A stretch of DNA of 64,000 nt from Paenibacillus ginsengarvi (GTDB taxonomy: Bacteria; Bacillota; Bacilli; Paenibacillales; NBRC-103111). Every line of letters begins with the position of its first letter. Position 1 is the first letter of the stretch. The notes beneath the pieces are model-generated. The model searched no databases. It had not been told where the DNA came from and saw only the letters and a program-made list of their open reading frames with translations. A program made the position numbers and the translations under genes. The stretch covers positions 1-64,000 of the forward strand of contig NZ_RBAH01000013.1 in NCBI RefSeq assembly GCF_003626695.1. The letters run 5' to 3'. Shown in pieces: positions 1-9,365 of this stretch.

Positions 1-450
<450 letters not shown>

Positions 451-1023
451 CATTTCTGTGAAAGATATCCATCTGGCAATAAGAGCGACATTGGTTTCGC
501 AGCATAGTGGAGTACCCTTCGCTACACATTTACCATTAATATTGGATAAGGAGAACAAATACCTATACGGGCATTTTGCACGTCCGAATCCACAATGGAA
601 GGATATTAGCAACCAAATTATTTTAGCAATTTTTCATGGTCCGCATTGTTATATTTCTCCTTTATGGTATAAAACAAATAAAGCAGTTCCAACATGGAAT
701 TATGTGACTGTTCATGTATATGGAGAAGTCGAACTTATTGATGATGAAAAAGAGTTAATGGATTCCTTGCTTGATATGATATTGAAGTACGAAGCCCCTG
801 ATAGTTCATATAGATTGCAAGAGTTGACGCTGACTTTATTGCTGGAATGAATAAAGGGGTTCAAGGATTCAAAACGAGAATTGATAAGATAGAGGGAAAA
901 GCAAAACTAAGTCAAAACCATTCCATACAAAGGCAAGAACTTGTCATAAAACAATTGGAATGGATTCAGGACGGAGACGAACAAAAGATTGCCTCTCTTA
1001 TGAAAGCAAACCTTAAAAAATAA
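451..1023 (+). pseudogene. paiB: PaiB-type FMN-binding regulator remnant, frameshifted
   Basis: The sequence carries the PaiB family signature: [34 protein letters not shown] and [16 protein letters not shown]. PaiB proteins have a split-barrel FMN-binding fold and repress sporulation and protease genes in Bacillus. The frame is lost near position 825 by one missing base. The C-terminus continues in the next frame ([20 protein letters not shown]) to the TAA at 1021-1023. The normal first 20 or so residues are also missing, and no ribosome binding site or start codon is evident. Base composition is AT-rich compared with later genes. It is a decayed partner of the paiA remnant. Confidence 0.8.
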
Positions 1024-1153
1024 ATTCAGGTTATTGCTAAACCAGCTAATAGTTGTGAAGATTTTTCTAATAAATGTGGGTAACGTAGATGCTATAATAA
1101 AAAATATGACAAATAACCTTTATCTGGAAGGGTTTACCTGGTAAAGCATCTAC

Positions 1154-1290
1154 TTAGGCCAGATCAAGGAAAGTTGTTTTCCGTTTCAACAGGGCAAAGA
1201 TGCAGCATCTTGTACACGCAGGCGATCACGGCAACTTTGTGCGCTTTCCTACGGCAATCTTCAACGAACTGGAGCAGGTCGCCGCGGAGC
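1154..1290 (-). pseudogene. IS110-type transposase C-terminal remnant
   Basis: On the minus strand the segment reads RRKAHKVAVIACVYKMLH and, after a frame change, IFALLKRKTTFLDLA followed by a stop at 1154-1156. Both strings match the C-terminal end of IS110/IS116-family transposases. The catalytic N-terminal DEDD region is absent, and no start codon survives. This is the only recognisable content of the 1024-1440 stretch, the rest of which shows no gene. Confidence 0.6.
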
Positions 1291-1455
1291 CTGCTCCAGT
1301 TAGACTTATTTAATCCCCCTGATATATTCGCTTCTTAAGGAAAGCTCCTTGATCTCCGTGGTCGTCGCCTTTGAGTGATTTGGATCTCAGTATAAATCCT
1401 AATGATTGCAGAGAACAACCATCGTGATTATTAAAACTAATCGAGGGGGTATGAC

Positions 1456-2130
1456 ATGCCGAAAACGATCTTGATCGTGGAAGACCAACAAGTACTACGG
1501 GAAATCATAAAGGAGTATTTGTTGGATGAAGGATACTGGGTGTTGGAGGCGAGCGGTGGGAGGCAGGCTTTGGAGTTGTTTGAGGAGCATGAAATCGACT
1601 TGATCATTCTGGACATCATGCTTCCGGAATTGGACGGGTGGTCCGTCTGCCGGCGGATTCGCAAGAAGTCGAACATCCCGATTCTGATTTTGACATCCCG
1701 ATCGGACGAGGACGACACGCTGCTTGGATTTGAGTTAGGTGCAGACGATTACGTTGTCAAACCCTGCAGCCCTCCCATCCTATTGGCGCGGACGAAGCGG
1801 TTGCTGGAAAGCAGGCATATCCGTGATTCGGAGGACACGCTGACCGGCGGGGCGATCATGCTTCATCTCCCTTCCCGAACCATCATGGTGGACGGAAAGC
1901 TTGGTAGCTTGACGCACACAGAATTCGAAATTTTGGCCTATCTGTTGAATAACAAAGGCATCATTATCTCAAGAGAGCAACTCATCACGAGAATCTGGGG
2001 CTACGATTTCGCTGGTGACGATCGTACGCTCAGCAGTCATATTCGCAATCTGCGTTCCAAGCTGGGCGATCATGCGAGCCGGATCGTCACCGTCGTTCGT
2101 TCGGGGTATAAATTTGAGGATCAGCCATGA
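1456..2130 (+). CDS. OmpR-family response regulator
   Basis: This 224-residue protein has a receiver domain (residues 3-115) with acidic pocket ED, phospho-acceptor Asp53 in LIILDIMLPELDG, and Lys102 in VVKP. A C-terminal winged-helix DNA-binding domain (about 130-220) ends with SHIRNLRSKLGD and VRSGYKF. It should bind DNA when phosphorylated by its partner kinase. The ATG follows a GAGGGGGT ribosome binding site at about 1443-1450. Its stop overlaps the start of the kinase gene (ATGA), so the two are translationally coupled. The signal sensed is unknown. Confidence 0.93.
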   Translation: MPKTILIVEDQQVLREIIKEYLLDEGYWVLEASGGRQALELFEEHEIDLIILDIMLPELDGWSVCRRIRKKSNIPILILTSRSDEDDTLLGFELGADDYVVKPCSPPILLARTKRLLESRHIRDSEDTLTGGAIMLHLPSRTIMVDGKLGSLTHTEFEILAYLLNNKGIIISREQLITRIWGYDFAGDDRTLSSHIRNLRSKLGDHASRIVTVVRSGYKFEDQP

Positions 2131-3952
2131 GAAAGAGCATCGTCTTCAAGCTGTTTTTGCTCACAACAGGCTTATGCGCATTCGTGATCGTAAGCCTCTT
2201 TGTCGGACAAACCCTGTTTTTCAAACAATTTTACGTGCATCAGAAGGTAGAGAGCGTCGAATCCGCCCTCCTTACCGCTTCTCAAGACGATTGGAAGAAT
2301 GCCGGGGACGCCCGAACCTCATTTCGGAACGCACAACAATTTTATCAGAAATATAACACTTGGATCGCCCAACTGGACGCCGCGGGCAACCTGAAATATA
2401 CGAACGACTTTGAAACAGAGGTGCGATTGGAGAACTCTGCAGACGCTCCTACCTTATCCGGCCAAACCATTACCATCCCGCTCTACACGGTCATGAATGT
2501 GGAAGATTTGAGCGCAGACAATCCGCTTCGGGATTTCATCTTCGTCAATCCGGGGGAACGCATCGCCATCGAAGGCATCCTAATTGACAATCGGCTGTTC
2601 CCACAGCGAATCGGTAGGAACGCCTCCAATCTGCGGGAAGAAAACCGTCTGGAAAACGGCCAGCTCGTCGCAAGGAATACGAAGTCGTCTCGAGGTTTAA
2701 GAGCCCGACCGAATATCGCGAACGTTACCCGAGCAGTCTGGTATACGGTACCGTCGTGCAAGTCCGGACGCCGGAGGGAGCGGATCAACCGCGGTATACG
2801 AACCATTTGTTTTTGGAAAGGGTGAAGGCTTTTCAAGCCGATCTGCTCTACGGAGATTTTAGCGGAAATACCGATACCATCAGCGATTATGAGGAAAATA
2901 ACGTCCCATACAAAATATTCGTGAAACGTTTGACCAATCGGACAGGAAACACCGAGTACCTGTTTGCCATGACATCGCTCCAGCCCGTGAACGAAGCCGC
3001 TGGTGTGATGCGCCATTATTACGGCTATATCGTGTTAGGCTCTTTTCTGCTCGTCCTTCTGGTTTCCTTTTATTATGCCCGCCGCATTGCTCGTCCCATG
3101 CTCCGCATGAACGAAGCGACGCAAAGAATGGCAAATCTGGACTTTTCCGTCCGACTTCCGATTGCGACCGAGGACGAGATCGGCAATTTATCCCGCAGCA
3201 TCAACGAGCTTTCTGGCTTGCTGCATGACCATATCGTCCGACTGGAGCAGGATATCGAACAAGAAAAGCGGCTGGAGCAGACACGAAAAGAGTTCATCGC
3301 CGGTGTATCTCACGAATTGAAAACCCCGCTCAGCGTCATCGAGAGCTGTCTGTTTATTCTAAAAGACAAGCCCGAAAGCGAGAAGCGATCGTATTACTTC
3401 GCTGCCATGGAAGACGAAGTGAAGAAGATGAACCTGCTGATTACGGACATGCTAGAGCTTGCGAAATACGAATCCGGCACTTACAAAATGGAGATGACCC
3501 CGTTCCGAATCGATGCTGTCCTGGAGCGAGTTTGTGCGAAGCTGGCTCCGGATATCGCCGGCAAACGGCTACAGCTCCACATCCACTTCGTCCCTGTAGA
3601 AATTGAAGCTAACCCGCTGCGCATCGAACAGGTCGTTATGAACTTCATGACGAACGCGATCCGCTACACGCCGGAAGGCGAGAACATCTTCGTTACGACA
3701 GTCGAAGAACGGGAAACGGTCAAGGTAAGCATCGAAAACAAAGGCGCCCGCATTCCAGATGAACAGATGGAGAAAATATGGGACCGCTTCTACCGTATCG
3801 AACACTCCCGTCATCGTTCGACCGGCGGCACCGGTCTCGGTCTTGCGATCTCCAAGCAAATTTTGGAGCTGCACGAGGCACGTTACGGAGCAACCAATAC
3901 CGAAGACGGTGTCCTGTTTTATTTTGAATTAAACAAGAAAAGGAAAACGTAG
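2127..3952 (+). pseudogene. Sensor histidine kinase, frameshifted near 2670
   Basis: Two overlapping frames make one kinase. The first (from ATG 2127) encodes an N-terminal membrane helix and an extracellular sensor part. The second encodes the rest of the sensor part, a second membrane helix near 3030-3085, a HAMP linker, the HisKA box GVSHELKTPLS, an N-box with TNAIRYTP, and the G2 box GGTGLGLAIS. The sense switches near 2670: after GQLV the second frame continues RKEYEVVSRFKSPTEYRERY, consistent with loss of one base. The G1 box reads ENKGARIP in place of the usual DNGxGIP. Overlap with the regulator gene shows they are a pair. The shift may be a true mutation or a sequence error; if real, the kinase is inactive. 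Confidence 0.85.
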
Positions 3953-3974
3953 AACATCCGTTCTACGTTTTTTT
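3944..3974 (+). terminator. Rho-independent terminator after the kinase
   Basis: A 12-bp perfect stem (AAAACGTAGAAC with GTTCTACGTTTT) closes a 4-base loop and runs into seven T residues. The left arm overlaps the last codons of the kinase frame. Confidence 0.9.
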
Positions 3975-4057
3975 AATTGATCTGCAACTCGTCTGCATAT
4001 GATCTTTATCTCCATAGGGTAACCTTTGTAGCATCATACATACCAGTCCTCGTTGGA

Positions 4058-4200
4058 ATCGGATGAATTTGCTGATTGCGGATATGCTGGAATTGGCAAA
4101 ATATGAATCCGGTACGTATAAGATGGACGTCGGTTCGTTCTATATCGATATAGTCATCGAGCGGGTATGCACTAAATTAACGCCGGAGCTGTCCCGAGGT
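4058..4200 (+). pseudogene. Fragment of a second, related histidine kinase
   Basis: About 45 codons read MNLLIADMLELAKYESGTYK and then FYIDIVIERVCTKLTPELS. These align closely with the dimerisation region after the His box of the upstream kinase (positions 3424-3550), but many bases differ. It is therefore a diverged paralogue or ancient duplication, not a recent copy. There is no start region, HAMP, N-box or ATP lid. It lies between two terminators and shows no ribosome binding site. Confidence 0.7.
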
Positions 4201-4236
4201 CTACGGCGAATCTCGGTCGGGCGGCTCCTTTTTTTC
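4186..4236 (+). terminator. Probable terminator
   Basis: GAGCTGTCC pairs, with G-U wobbles, with GGGCGGCTC, followed by CCTTTTTTT. It lies directly after the kinase fragment and may be its original terminator. Confidence 0.5.
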
Positions 4237-4267
4237 TATCCTTGAAGCCAAAATCTATAAATCACTT

Positions 4268-4276
4268 TGATATAAT
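4268..4276 (+). promoter_or_regulatory. Extended -10 promoter element
   Basis: TGATATAAT matches an extended -10 box (TGN plus TATAAT). No convincing -35 is seen. It precedes the amidase stub and the acetylation cassette and could drive both. Confidence 0.45.
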
Positions 4277-4332
4277 CTGCACTTTATTTTGACCTTGCGC
4301 GATTATACTTTTTTCGGAAGGAGGAGAGAGAG

Positions 4333-4482
4333 TTGAAGGAAACGGACATGCCGGCCGTCTTGATCGGGACGGGATATGTAACGAATCTGCAGGAAGAGAA
4401 AGCAATGCTGACAGAAGATGTTCAAAGACGAATAGCTGCTTCTATTCTGGAAGGCATAAAGGAGTACCTAAAATTAAATTAA
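4333..4482 (+). pseudogene. C-terminal stub of N-acetylmuramoyl-L-alanine amidase
   Basis: A 49-residue frame opens with TTG behind a strong AAGGAGGAGAG ribosome binding site and reads KETDMPAVLIGTGYVTNLQE, then RRIAASILEGIKEYLK. This is the last part of an Amidase_3 (CwlD/LytC-type) domain. The catalytic and zinc-binding parts are missing. The Glu normally found in the PAVLVE motif is replaced by Gly. The stub may still be translated, but it cannot be an active amidase. It ends only 15 bases before the SGNH gene start, which suggests the cassette was inserted next to, or recombined with, an amidase locus. Confidence 0.65.
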
Positions 4483-4497
4483 GAGAGGACCATGTTC

Positions 4498-5184
4498 ATG
4501 TTTAAAAAAATCATTTCAACGCTAGTTATAGGCAGCACCGCACTCACCTTTGCAGCATGCGGGAATGGACAAGACCCGCAAAGCGCGACGTCTCAGCCAC
4601 AAGTCAATAAAACAGCTCCCTTAGAGAAGTCAAACAATACTTCCTATAAAACGATTTTTAAGAACAGCGTATTTCTGGGGGATTCGATTACAGAGGCGCT
4701 ATCCTACCATGACATTTTGGACGAGTTTAATGTAGTGGCAGGTGCCGGAACGACTACCGAGCTATCTCTGGAGGGCGGGGATGTCGATAAGCTGGCAAAG
4801 CGGAATCCGCAGCATGTATTTATCATGCTGGGATCTGATGATATCCTATTGCCGCCCCAAATTACCGATAACCCTAAGCAGTATTCGCTAATGTTTTACG
4901 CCAAATTGATCGACAGCATCAAGGAGAAGCTTCCGAAGGCATCCATAACGGTTTTACCGGTTACTCCGGTTACGCCGGAAGCTGAGAAAGTGGAACAACG
5001 CTACAAAAATATCAACGATTACAATCAAGGCTTAAAAGAGCTGGCGAGCAAGAAGCAAGTCGGATATGTCGATTTATCCTCCATATTTAAAGACAGCCAA
5101 AATTTGTACAGTTCGGACGGCGTTCATTTTAAACCGGAGTTTTATACACGTATGCTGGATTTGCTGAAAGATCGAGTGAAATAA
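4498..5184 (+). CDS. SGNH/GDSL hydrolase-like lipoprotein
   Basis: This 228-residue protein has a signal peptide ending in the lipobox TFAAC, so Cys21 would be lipidated and the protein anchored outside the membrane. SGNH block I is FLGDSITE with Ser63, and block V is SSDGVHF with Asp207 and His210. Block III reads LGSDD where GxND is usual, so the oxyanion Asn is replaced. The family includes O-acetyl transferases and esterases that finish acetyl transfer to extracellular glycans. The start at 4498 is chosen because it gives a 9-base gap to GAGAGG; an ATG at 4492 is possible. It begins the four-gene acetylation cassette. Confidence 0.85.
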   Translation: MFKKIISTLVIGSTALTFAACGNGQDPQSATSQPQVNKTAPLEKSNNTSYKTIFKNSVFLGDSITEALSYHDILDEFNVVAGAGTTTELSLEGGDVDKLAKRNPQHVFIMLGSDDILLPPQITDNPKQYSLMFYAKLIDSIKEKLPKASITVLPVTPVTPEAEKVEQRYKNINDYNQGLKELASKKQVGYVDLSSIFKDSQNLYSSDGVHFKPEFYTRMLDLLKDRVK

Positions 5185-5219
5185 CATGCATATAGGTCAT
5201 CAACAGGAGGTGACGGGGA

Positions 5220-6626
5220 TTGGTCTTTAGTAGTCTCCTATTTCTATTCCTCTTTCTGCCGGTCACTATTCTGATCTACTATATATCGCCCATGAGGATT
5301 AGAAATGCCATTCTGCTCGTCGCAAGCCTGATCTTTTATGCATGGGGTGAGCCCGTCTATATATTCATCATGATCTTCTCGACGGTATTCGACTATGTGA
5401 ACGGGATCTTGATCGAAACATACAGGCATCGTAAGGCGATTGCACGGGGAGTTTTGATCGTATCCATGATTGGAAGCCTAGGAATTCTGGGCTTCTTTAA
5501 ATACGCGGGTTTCGTCTTCGACAATATCAATTCGTTGTTTAACCTGCACTTACAGGCAGCAGATCTTCCGCTTCCTGTGGGAATATCCTTCTACACATTC
5601 CAAACGATGTCTTACGTAATCGACGTTTATCGAGGGAAGGTGACTGTTCAGAAGAACCTAATCTCCTTCGGCGCCTACGTGACGATGTTCCCGCAGCTTG
5701 TAGCGGGACCGATCGTTAAATACGGAGATATTGCGGGGCAGCTTGTTAACCGCAAAGTGACGTTGGACCGTTTTGGCGAAGGGGCGGAACTGTTTATCAG
5801 AGGACTTGCTAAAAAAGTGCTGCTTGCCAACAATATCGGTTTGCTGTGGGCAAGCGTCAAATCGGTGCCTGCGGATGAGTTGTCAGTTCTTTCCGCATGG
5901 CTCGGCATTGTCGCCTTCACGTTTCAAATCTATTTCGATTTTAGCGGGTATTCGGATATGGCACGTGGTTTAGGTAAAATGATCGGGTTTGAATTTATGG
6001 AGAACTTCAACTATCCCTATATTTCCAAGAGCGTTACGGAATTTTGGCGGAGGTGGCATATTTCGCTCGGCGCCTGGTTCCGCGAGTATATCTACATCCC
6101 GCTCGGTGGGAACCGAGTTGGTCTGCTGAAACAGTTGAGAAACTTGGCGGTTGTATGGTTTATAACCGGATTGTGGCATGGAGCGAGCTGGAATTTTATC
6201 ATTTGGGGCTTATATTTCGGTCTTTTTGTCACAATCGAAAAGCTATTTCTCTTGAAATGGTTTCAGCGCTTGCCAGCCTTCATAAGCCATGTCTACACCC
6301 TAATTATCGTGATCATCGGCTGGGTATTTTTCGAATTTGAGCATCTGCCCGCAGCCATGACATTCATCGGAACGATGTTTGGCGCTGGAGCAAATGGGTT
6401 CGTAGACAACCGGTCACTGTACGATTTGTCGACGAATGCTCTGCTAATTCTGGTCATGGCCCTTTGTGCAACGCCGTTTCCCCGCAAAGCACTGGCAGGC
6501 ATCAGAACCAAGTTCGCCCGATCTGGATCGATTGTCGCTTCCGTCATCTACTTCATCTTTATGGTGGCGTCAACAGCTTATCTGGTCAACGCAACGTACA
6601 ATCCATTCTTATACTTTCGTTTTTAA
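5220..6626 (+). CDS. MBOAT O-acyltransferase, AlgI family
   Basis: This 468-residue membrane protein has many hydrophobic helices and the MBOAT hallmarks: YFDFSGYSDMARGLG near residues 238-252, FWRRWHISLG with His280, and the catalytic His320 in GLWHGASWNF. AlgI/PatA/DltB-type enzymes move acetyl groups across the membrane to partners that modify exopolysaccharide or wall polymers. The start is TTG, supported by AGGAGGTGA seven to eight bases upstream. It is flanked by SGNH and DHHW proteins, the usual partners of AlgI-type enzymes. The glycan acceptor cannot be told from the sequence. Confidence 0.93.
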   Translation: MVFSSLLFLFLFLPVTILIYYISPMRIRNAILLVASLIFYAWGEPVYIFIMIFSTVFDYVNGILIETYRHRKAIARGVLIVSMIGSLGILGFFKYAGFVFDNINSLFNLHLQAADLPLPVGISFYTFQTMSYVIDVYRGKVTVQKNLISFGAYVTMFPQLVAGPIVKYGDIAGQLVNRKVTLDRFGEGAELFIRGLAKKVLLANNIGLLWASVKSVPADELSVLSAWLGIVAFTFQIYFDFSGYSDMARGLGKMIGFEFMENFNYPYISKSVTEFWRRWHISLGAWFREYIYIPLGGNRVGLLKQLRNLAVVWFITGLWHGASWNFIIWGLYFGLFVTIEKLFLLKWFQRLPAFISHVYTLIIVIIGWVFFEFEHLPAAMTFIGTMFGAGANGFVDNRSLYDLSTNALLILVMALCATPFPRKALAGIRTKFARSGSIVASVIYFIFMVASTAYLVNATYNPFLYFRF

Positions 6627-6639
6627 TGGGGTGATTGAA

Positions 6640-7788
6640 TTGAAGAAGTACGACCAGGTATATTATCGCGCACTCGCTATTCTACTGCTGATGTTTACCG
6701 GAGCGGTATTGGTTATCAACTTTCTGACCCCGAGTCAAGTATTTTCCGAATCAGAGAACCGAATGCTGCAGCAGCTCCCGAAATTCTCGCTTCAAACAGT
6801 AGTATCAGGCAAGTTTACTTCAGAATTTGAATCGTATATATCGGATCAGTTTATGGAGAGGGACTTTTGGATTGGACTAAAATCCGATACGGACCAGGGA
6901 ATGGGGAAAAAAGAGAGCAGCGGGGTTTACATCGGCATGGACGGGTACCTGATTCAAAAATTTTCTCCTCCCGAAAAAGGAGATTTGGAAGACAAGGTGA
7001 ACGCCATTCAAGCATTTGATAAGGCTACGCCTGGTCTACGCAAATATATGATGTTGGTGCCGACGGCCGCTGCCGTGCTTGAGGATAAATTACCGCCTTA
7101 TGCTTCCGGTGGTGATGAGATGGTCTATTGGGAAAAGATAAAGGATTCTCTTCTTGGGGACATTCGATTTATCGATGTATCCCCCGCGCTAGAGGCGAAC
7201 AAGGAGCAACCGATCTATTATAAAACAGACCATCATTGGACGACCAAAGGCGCTTTCCTTGCCTATCGGGAGCTGGGCGCGCCAATGAGTTTTACAGCCA
7301 AGAACGAAAATGATTTCAACACTCGTCAAGTCACTAGTCAGTTCTATGGAACTTTGTATTCGAAAAGCGGGTTTAGACACATACAACCGGATTCTATTGA
7401 GCTATATTATCCAAAAACACCGGGGACCATTTCCGTGGATTATGTCGACGAACAGCAAAGTGCGGATTCGATGTACGTCATGGGGAATCTCACCAAGAAA
7501 GATAAATACACTGTATTTTTTAATGGGAATCATGGCTTGATCCGAATAACAACTGAAAATACGGAAGGGAGAAGGCTGCTTATTGTTAAAGATTCGTATG
7601 CAAACAGCTTGATCCCTTTTTTAACATCGCATTTTAGCGAAATTGATGTGGTAGACCTCAGATATTATGATGGGGATGTACTGAAACTTACGGAAGATCG
7701 GCAAATCCACGACATATTGATTTTGTATAATATGACTACATTTTTTGAAGATCCATCAATGAAATCATTGGCGGATTCCGTGGAATAA
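6640..7788 (+). CDS. DHHW/AlgX-like O-acetylation protein
   Basis: This 382-residue protein has one N-terminal membrane helix (about 11-29) and a large external domain. The family motif TDHHWTTKGAF (DHHW at 197-200) resembles the active site of AlgX/AlgJ, which accept acetyl from the MBOAT and transfer it to the polymer. A C-terminal VKDSYANSLIPFL segment fits the SGNH-like Ser region. The TTG start at 6640 follows GGGGTGAT and lies 13 bases after the MBOAT stop. A longer frame upstream overlaps the MBOAT gene and is not credible. Confidence 0.88.
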   Translation: MKKYDQVYYRALAILLLMFTGAVLVINFLTPSQVFSESENRMLQQLPKFSLQTVVSGKFTSEFESYISDQFMERDFWIGLKSDTDQGMGKKESSGVYIGMDGYLIQKFSPPEKGDLEDKVNAIQAFDKATPGLRKYMMLVPTAAAVLEDKLPPYASGGDEMVYWEKIKDSLLGDIRFIDVSPALEANKEQPIYYKTDHHWTTKGAFLAYRELGAPMSFTAKNENDFNTRQVTSQFYGTLYSKSGFRHIQPDSIELYYPKTPGTISVDYVDEQQSADSMYVMGNLTKKDKYTVFFNGNHGLIRITTENTEGRRLLIVKDSYANSLIPFLTSHFSEIDVVDLRYYDGDVLKLTEDRQIHDILILYNMTTFFEDPSMKSLADSVE

Positions 7789-7811
7789 TGCAAAAAAGGA
7801 GGTCAGTAACG

Positions 7812-8300
7812 ATGCTTACTGGAATGAAAATGAAATACTTGTTTGTCCTGTCTGCCGCCATGATCTTATGTGGCATTTTGATCGGGTGTTCCGGCAAGAA
7901 CGAAGGCGCCAAGGACGTTCCTGTCCATACAATTGAAGAACGCATCAAGCAAGTGGCTTCTATGGAAGATATGGAAAAAGGGGATATGAACAGGCTTAAG
8001 AAGCTATATCACCTCGATGCAGATGAAGTTCAGGATTTTGTGCTGTATACGGCAGAATCGAACGTGGAAGCGAATGAACTGGCCGTGATCAAAGTGAAAC
8101 AAGAGAATCAAGCGGAAAGCGTTAAGGAAAAAATCATGAAAAGAATAGATGCTCAAAAGGTCAAGTTGAAAGACTACCGTCGCGAGCAATTTTACCTCGT
8201 CGAAAAGCATGTATTAAAAGTCAAAGGCCCATATATTTTGTTTTCGGTCTCCAAGGATGCTGAGAAAATCGAAAGTGCGTTTGACAAAGCCCTTAAGTAA
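7812..8300 (+). CDS. DUF4358-like lipoprotein of the acetylation cassette
   Basis: This 162-residue protein has a signal peptide and lipobox GILIGC (Cys26). The mature part is charged, with YTAESNVEANELAVIKVK typical of DUF4358 proteins, which often lie beside AlgI/SGNH genes in Firmicutes. Its molecular role is not known. The start at 7812 is chosen for the AAAGGAGG site nine bases upstream; an ATG at 7788 that overlaps the previous stop lacks one. It is the last gene of the cassette. Confidence 0.75.
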   Translation: MLTGMKMKYLFVLSAAMILCGILIGCSGKNEGAKDVPVHTIEERIKQVASMEDMEKGDMNRLKKLYHLDADEVQDFVLYTAESNVEANELAVIKVKQENQAESVKEKIMKRIDAQKVKLKDYRREQFYLVEKHVLKVKGPYILFSVSKDAEKIESAFDKALK

Positions 8301-8536
8301 TAGGAGATGCTCCTCTATTTAGGCGGTATCGGGAACCGACCAACGCTTTTGCTGATTTTCGGTCGACTTCCAATGAAGCTAAGGGATTTTCCGAAGGAGT
8401 CTATATCTCTATACATGGTATTCGCTGCCTTTTCCACTTAAAAGAAAGTGCTTGTCACAGCTTGCGCTAGTTGAGTATATAGCTCGTCGCATCTGATATA
8501 ATACTAATAGGAGATCTATTAGGAAGGATAAATGGA

Positions 8537-9270
8537 ATGTTAAAGAAAATTGATGAACTGCGTAAACAATTGGATCAACAACGTCCGCTCCGGCCAGATC
8601 TTATGCATACAATCGCACAGAAGTTTCGTGAAGAGTGGACTTACCATTCTAATGCGATAGAAGGCAATACGTTCACTTATCAGGAAACTGCCTTTTTCCT
8701 TAGGGAAGGGCTGACGGTTAAAGGGAAATCACTTCGGGAACACCTTGAAATCGTTAATCATGCTGAAGCTATCGATTTTTTGCAGGAGAGTCTGCAGGAT
8801 CGAGATCTGAGTGAACGATTGATTAAAGATTTGCACGCAATCTTATTCCAAGGAGTTCGGAATATCGATTTTTCTCCAGGGAACTACAAGAAAAAAGACA
8901 ATCATGTTCTAACCTTGTCAGGGAACATTCACCATTACACTCCTGCTATTCAAGTACCATCAGAGATGGAAGCCTTGTTAAGGTGGTATCACGAAAGTAA
9001 GGATCAGATGCACCCCGTACAACTTGCTGCAGTGTTCCATCATAAACTTGTGGCCATCCACCCCTTTACCGATGGAAACGGAAGAGTAAGCCGTCTTGCT
9101 ATGAACGCCATTTAATGAGGAGTGGGCTTCCTCCGGCAATCATAAGAAAAGAAAGCCAGGAGGAGTATTACATCGCTCTTGAAAAGGCGGATCATGGTAA
9201 CCTTGAGCCGATTGTTCAATTGATTGCTATTGAAGTAAAGCATAGTCTCGAACTTATTCTTTCGGTTTAA
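8537..9270 (+). pseudogene. Fic-domain protein gene, frameshifted after the Fic motif
   Basis: The first frame (192 residues) has the self-inhibitory motif SNAIEGN (Ser38-Glu42-Gly43) and the complete Fic motif HPFTDGNGRVSR near 175-186. It stops at TAA 9113-9115, where one T appears lost in GCCATTTAATG. In the next frame the protein continues LMRSGLPPAIIRKESQEEYY and ends at 9270. Fic enzymes usually AMPylate proteins. The truncated product keeps the motif but loses the last helices of the fold. A TATAAT -10 lies at about 8498-8503. The lesion could be real or a sequencing error. Confidence 0.85.
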
Positions 9271-9304
9271 TATCTATAAAAGTAAATTAGAACAAAAAAT
9301 AGAA

Positions 9305-9328
9305 GCACCCTATCCGGTGCATTTTTTC
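9305..9328 (+). terminator. Terminator after the Fic gene
   Basis: GCACC and GGTGC form a 5-bp stem (extended by flanking A/T pairs) with a six-base loop, followed by ATTTTTT. Confidence 0.75.
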
Positions 9329-9365
9329 TTTCAGAAAAAAATATCCAAGAATGAGATGCAGAAAT

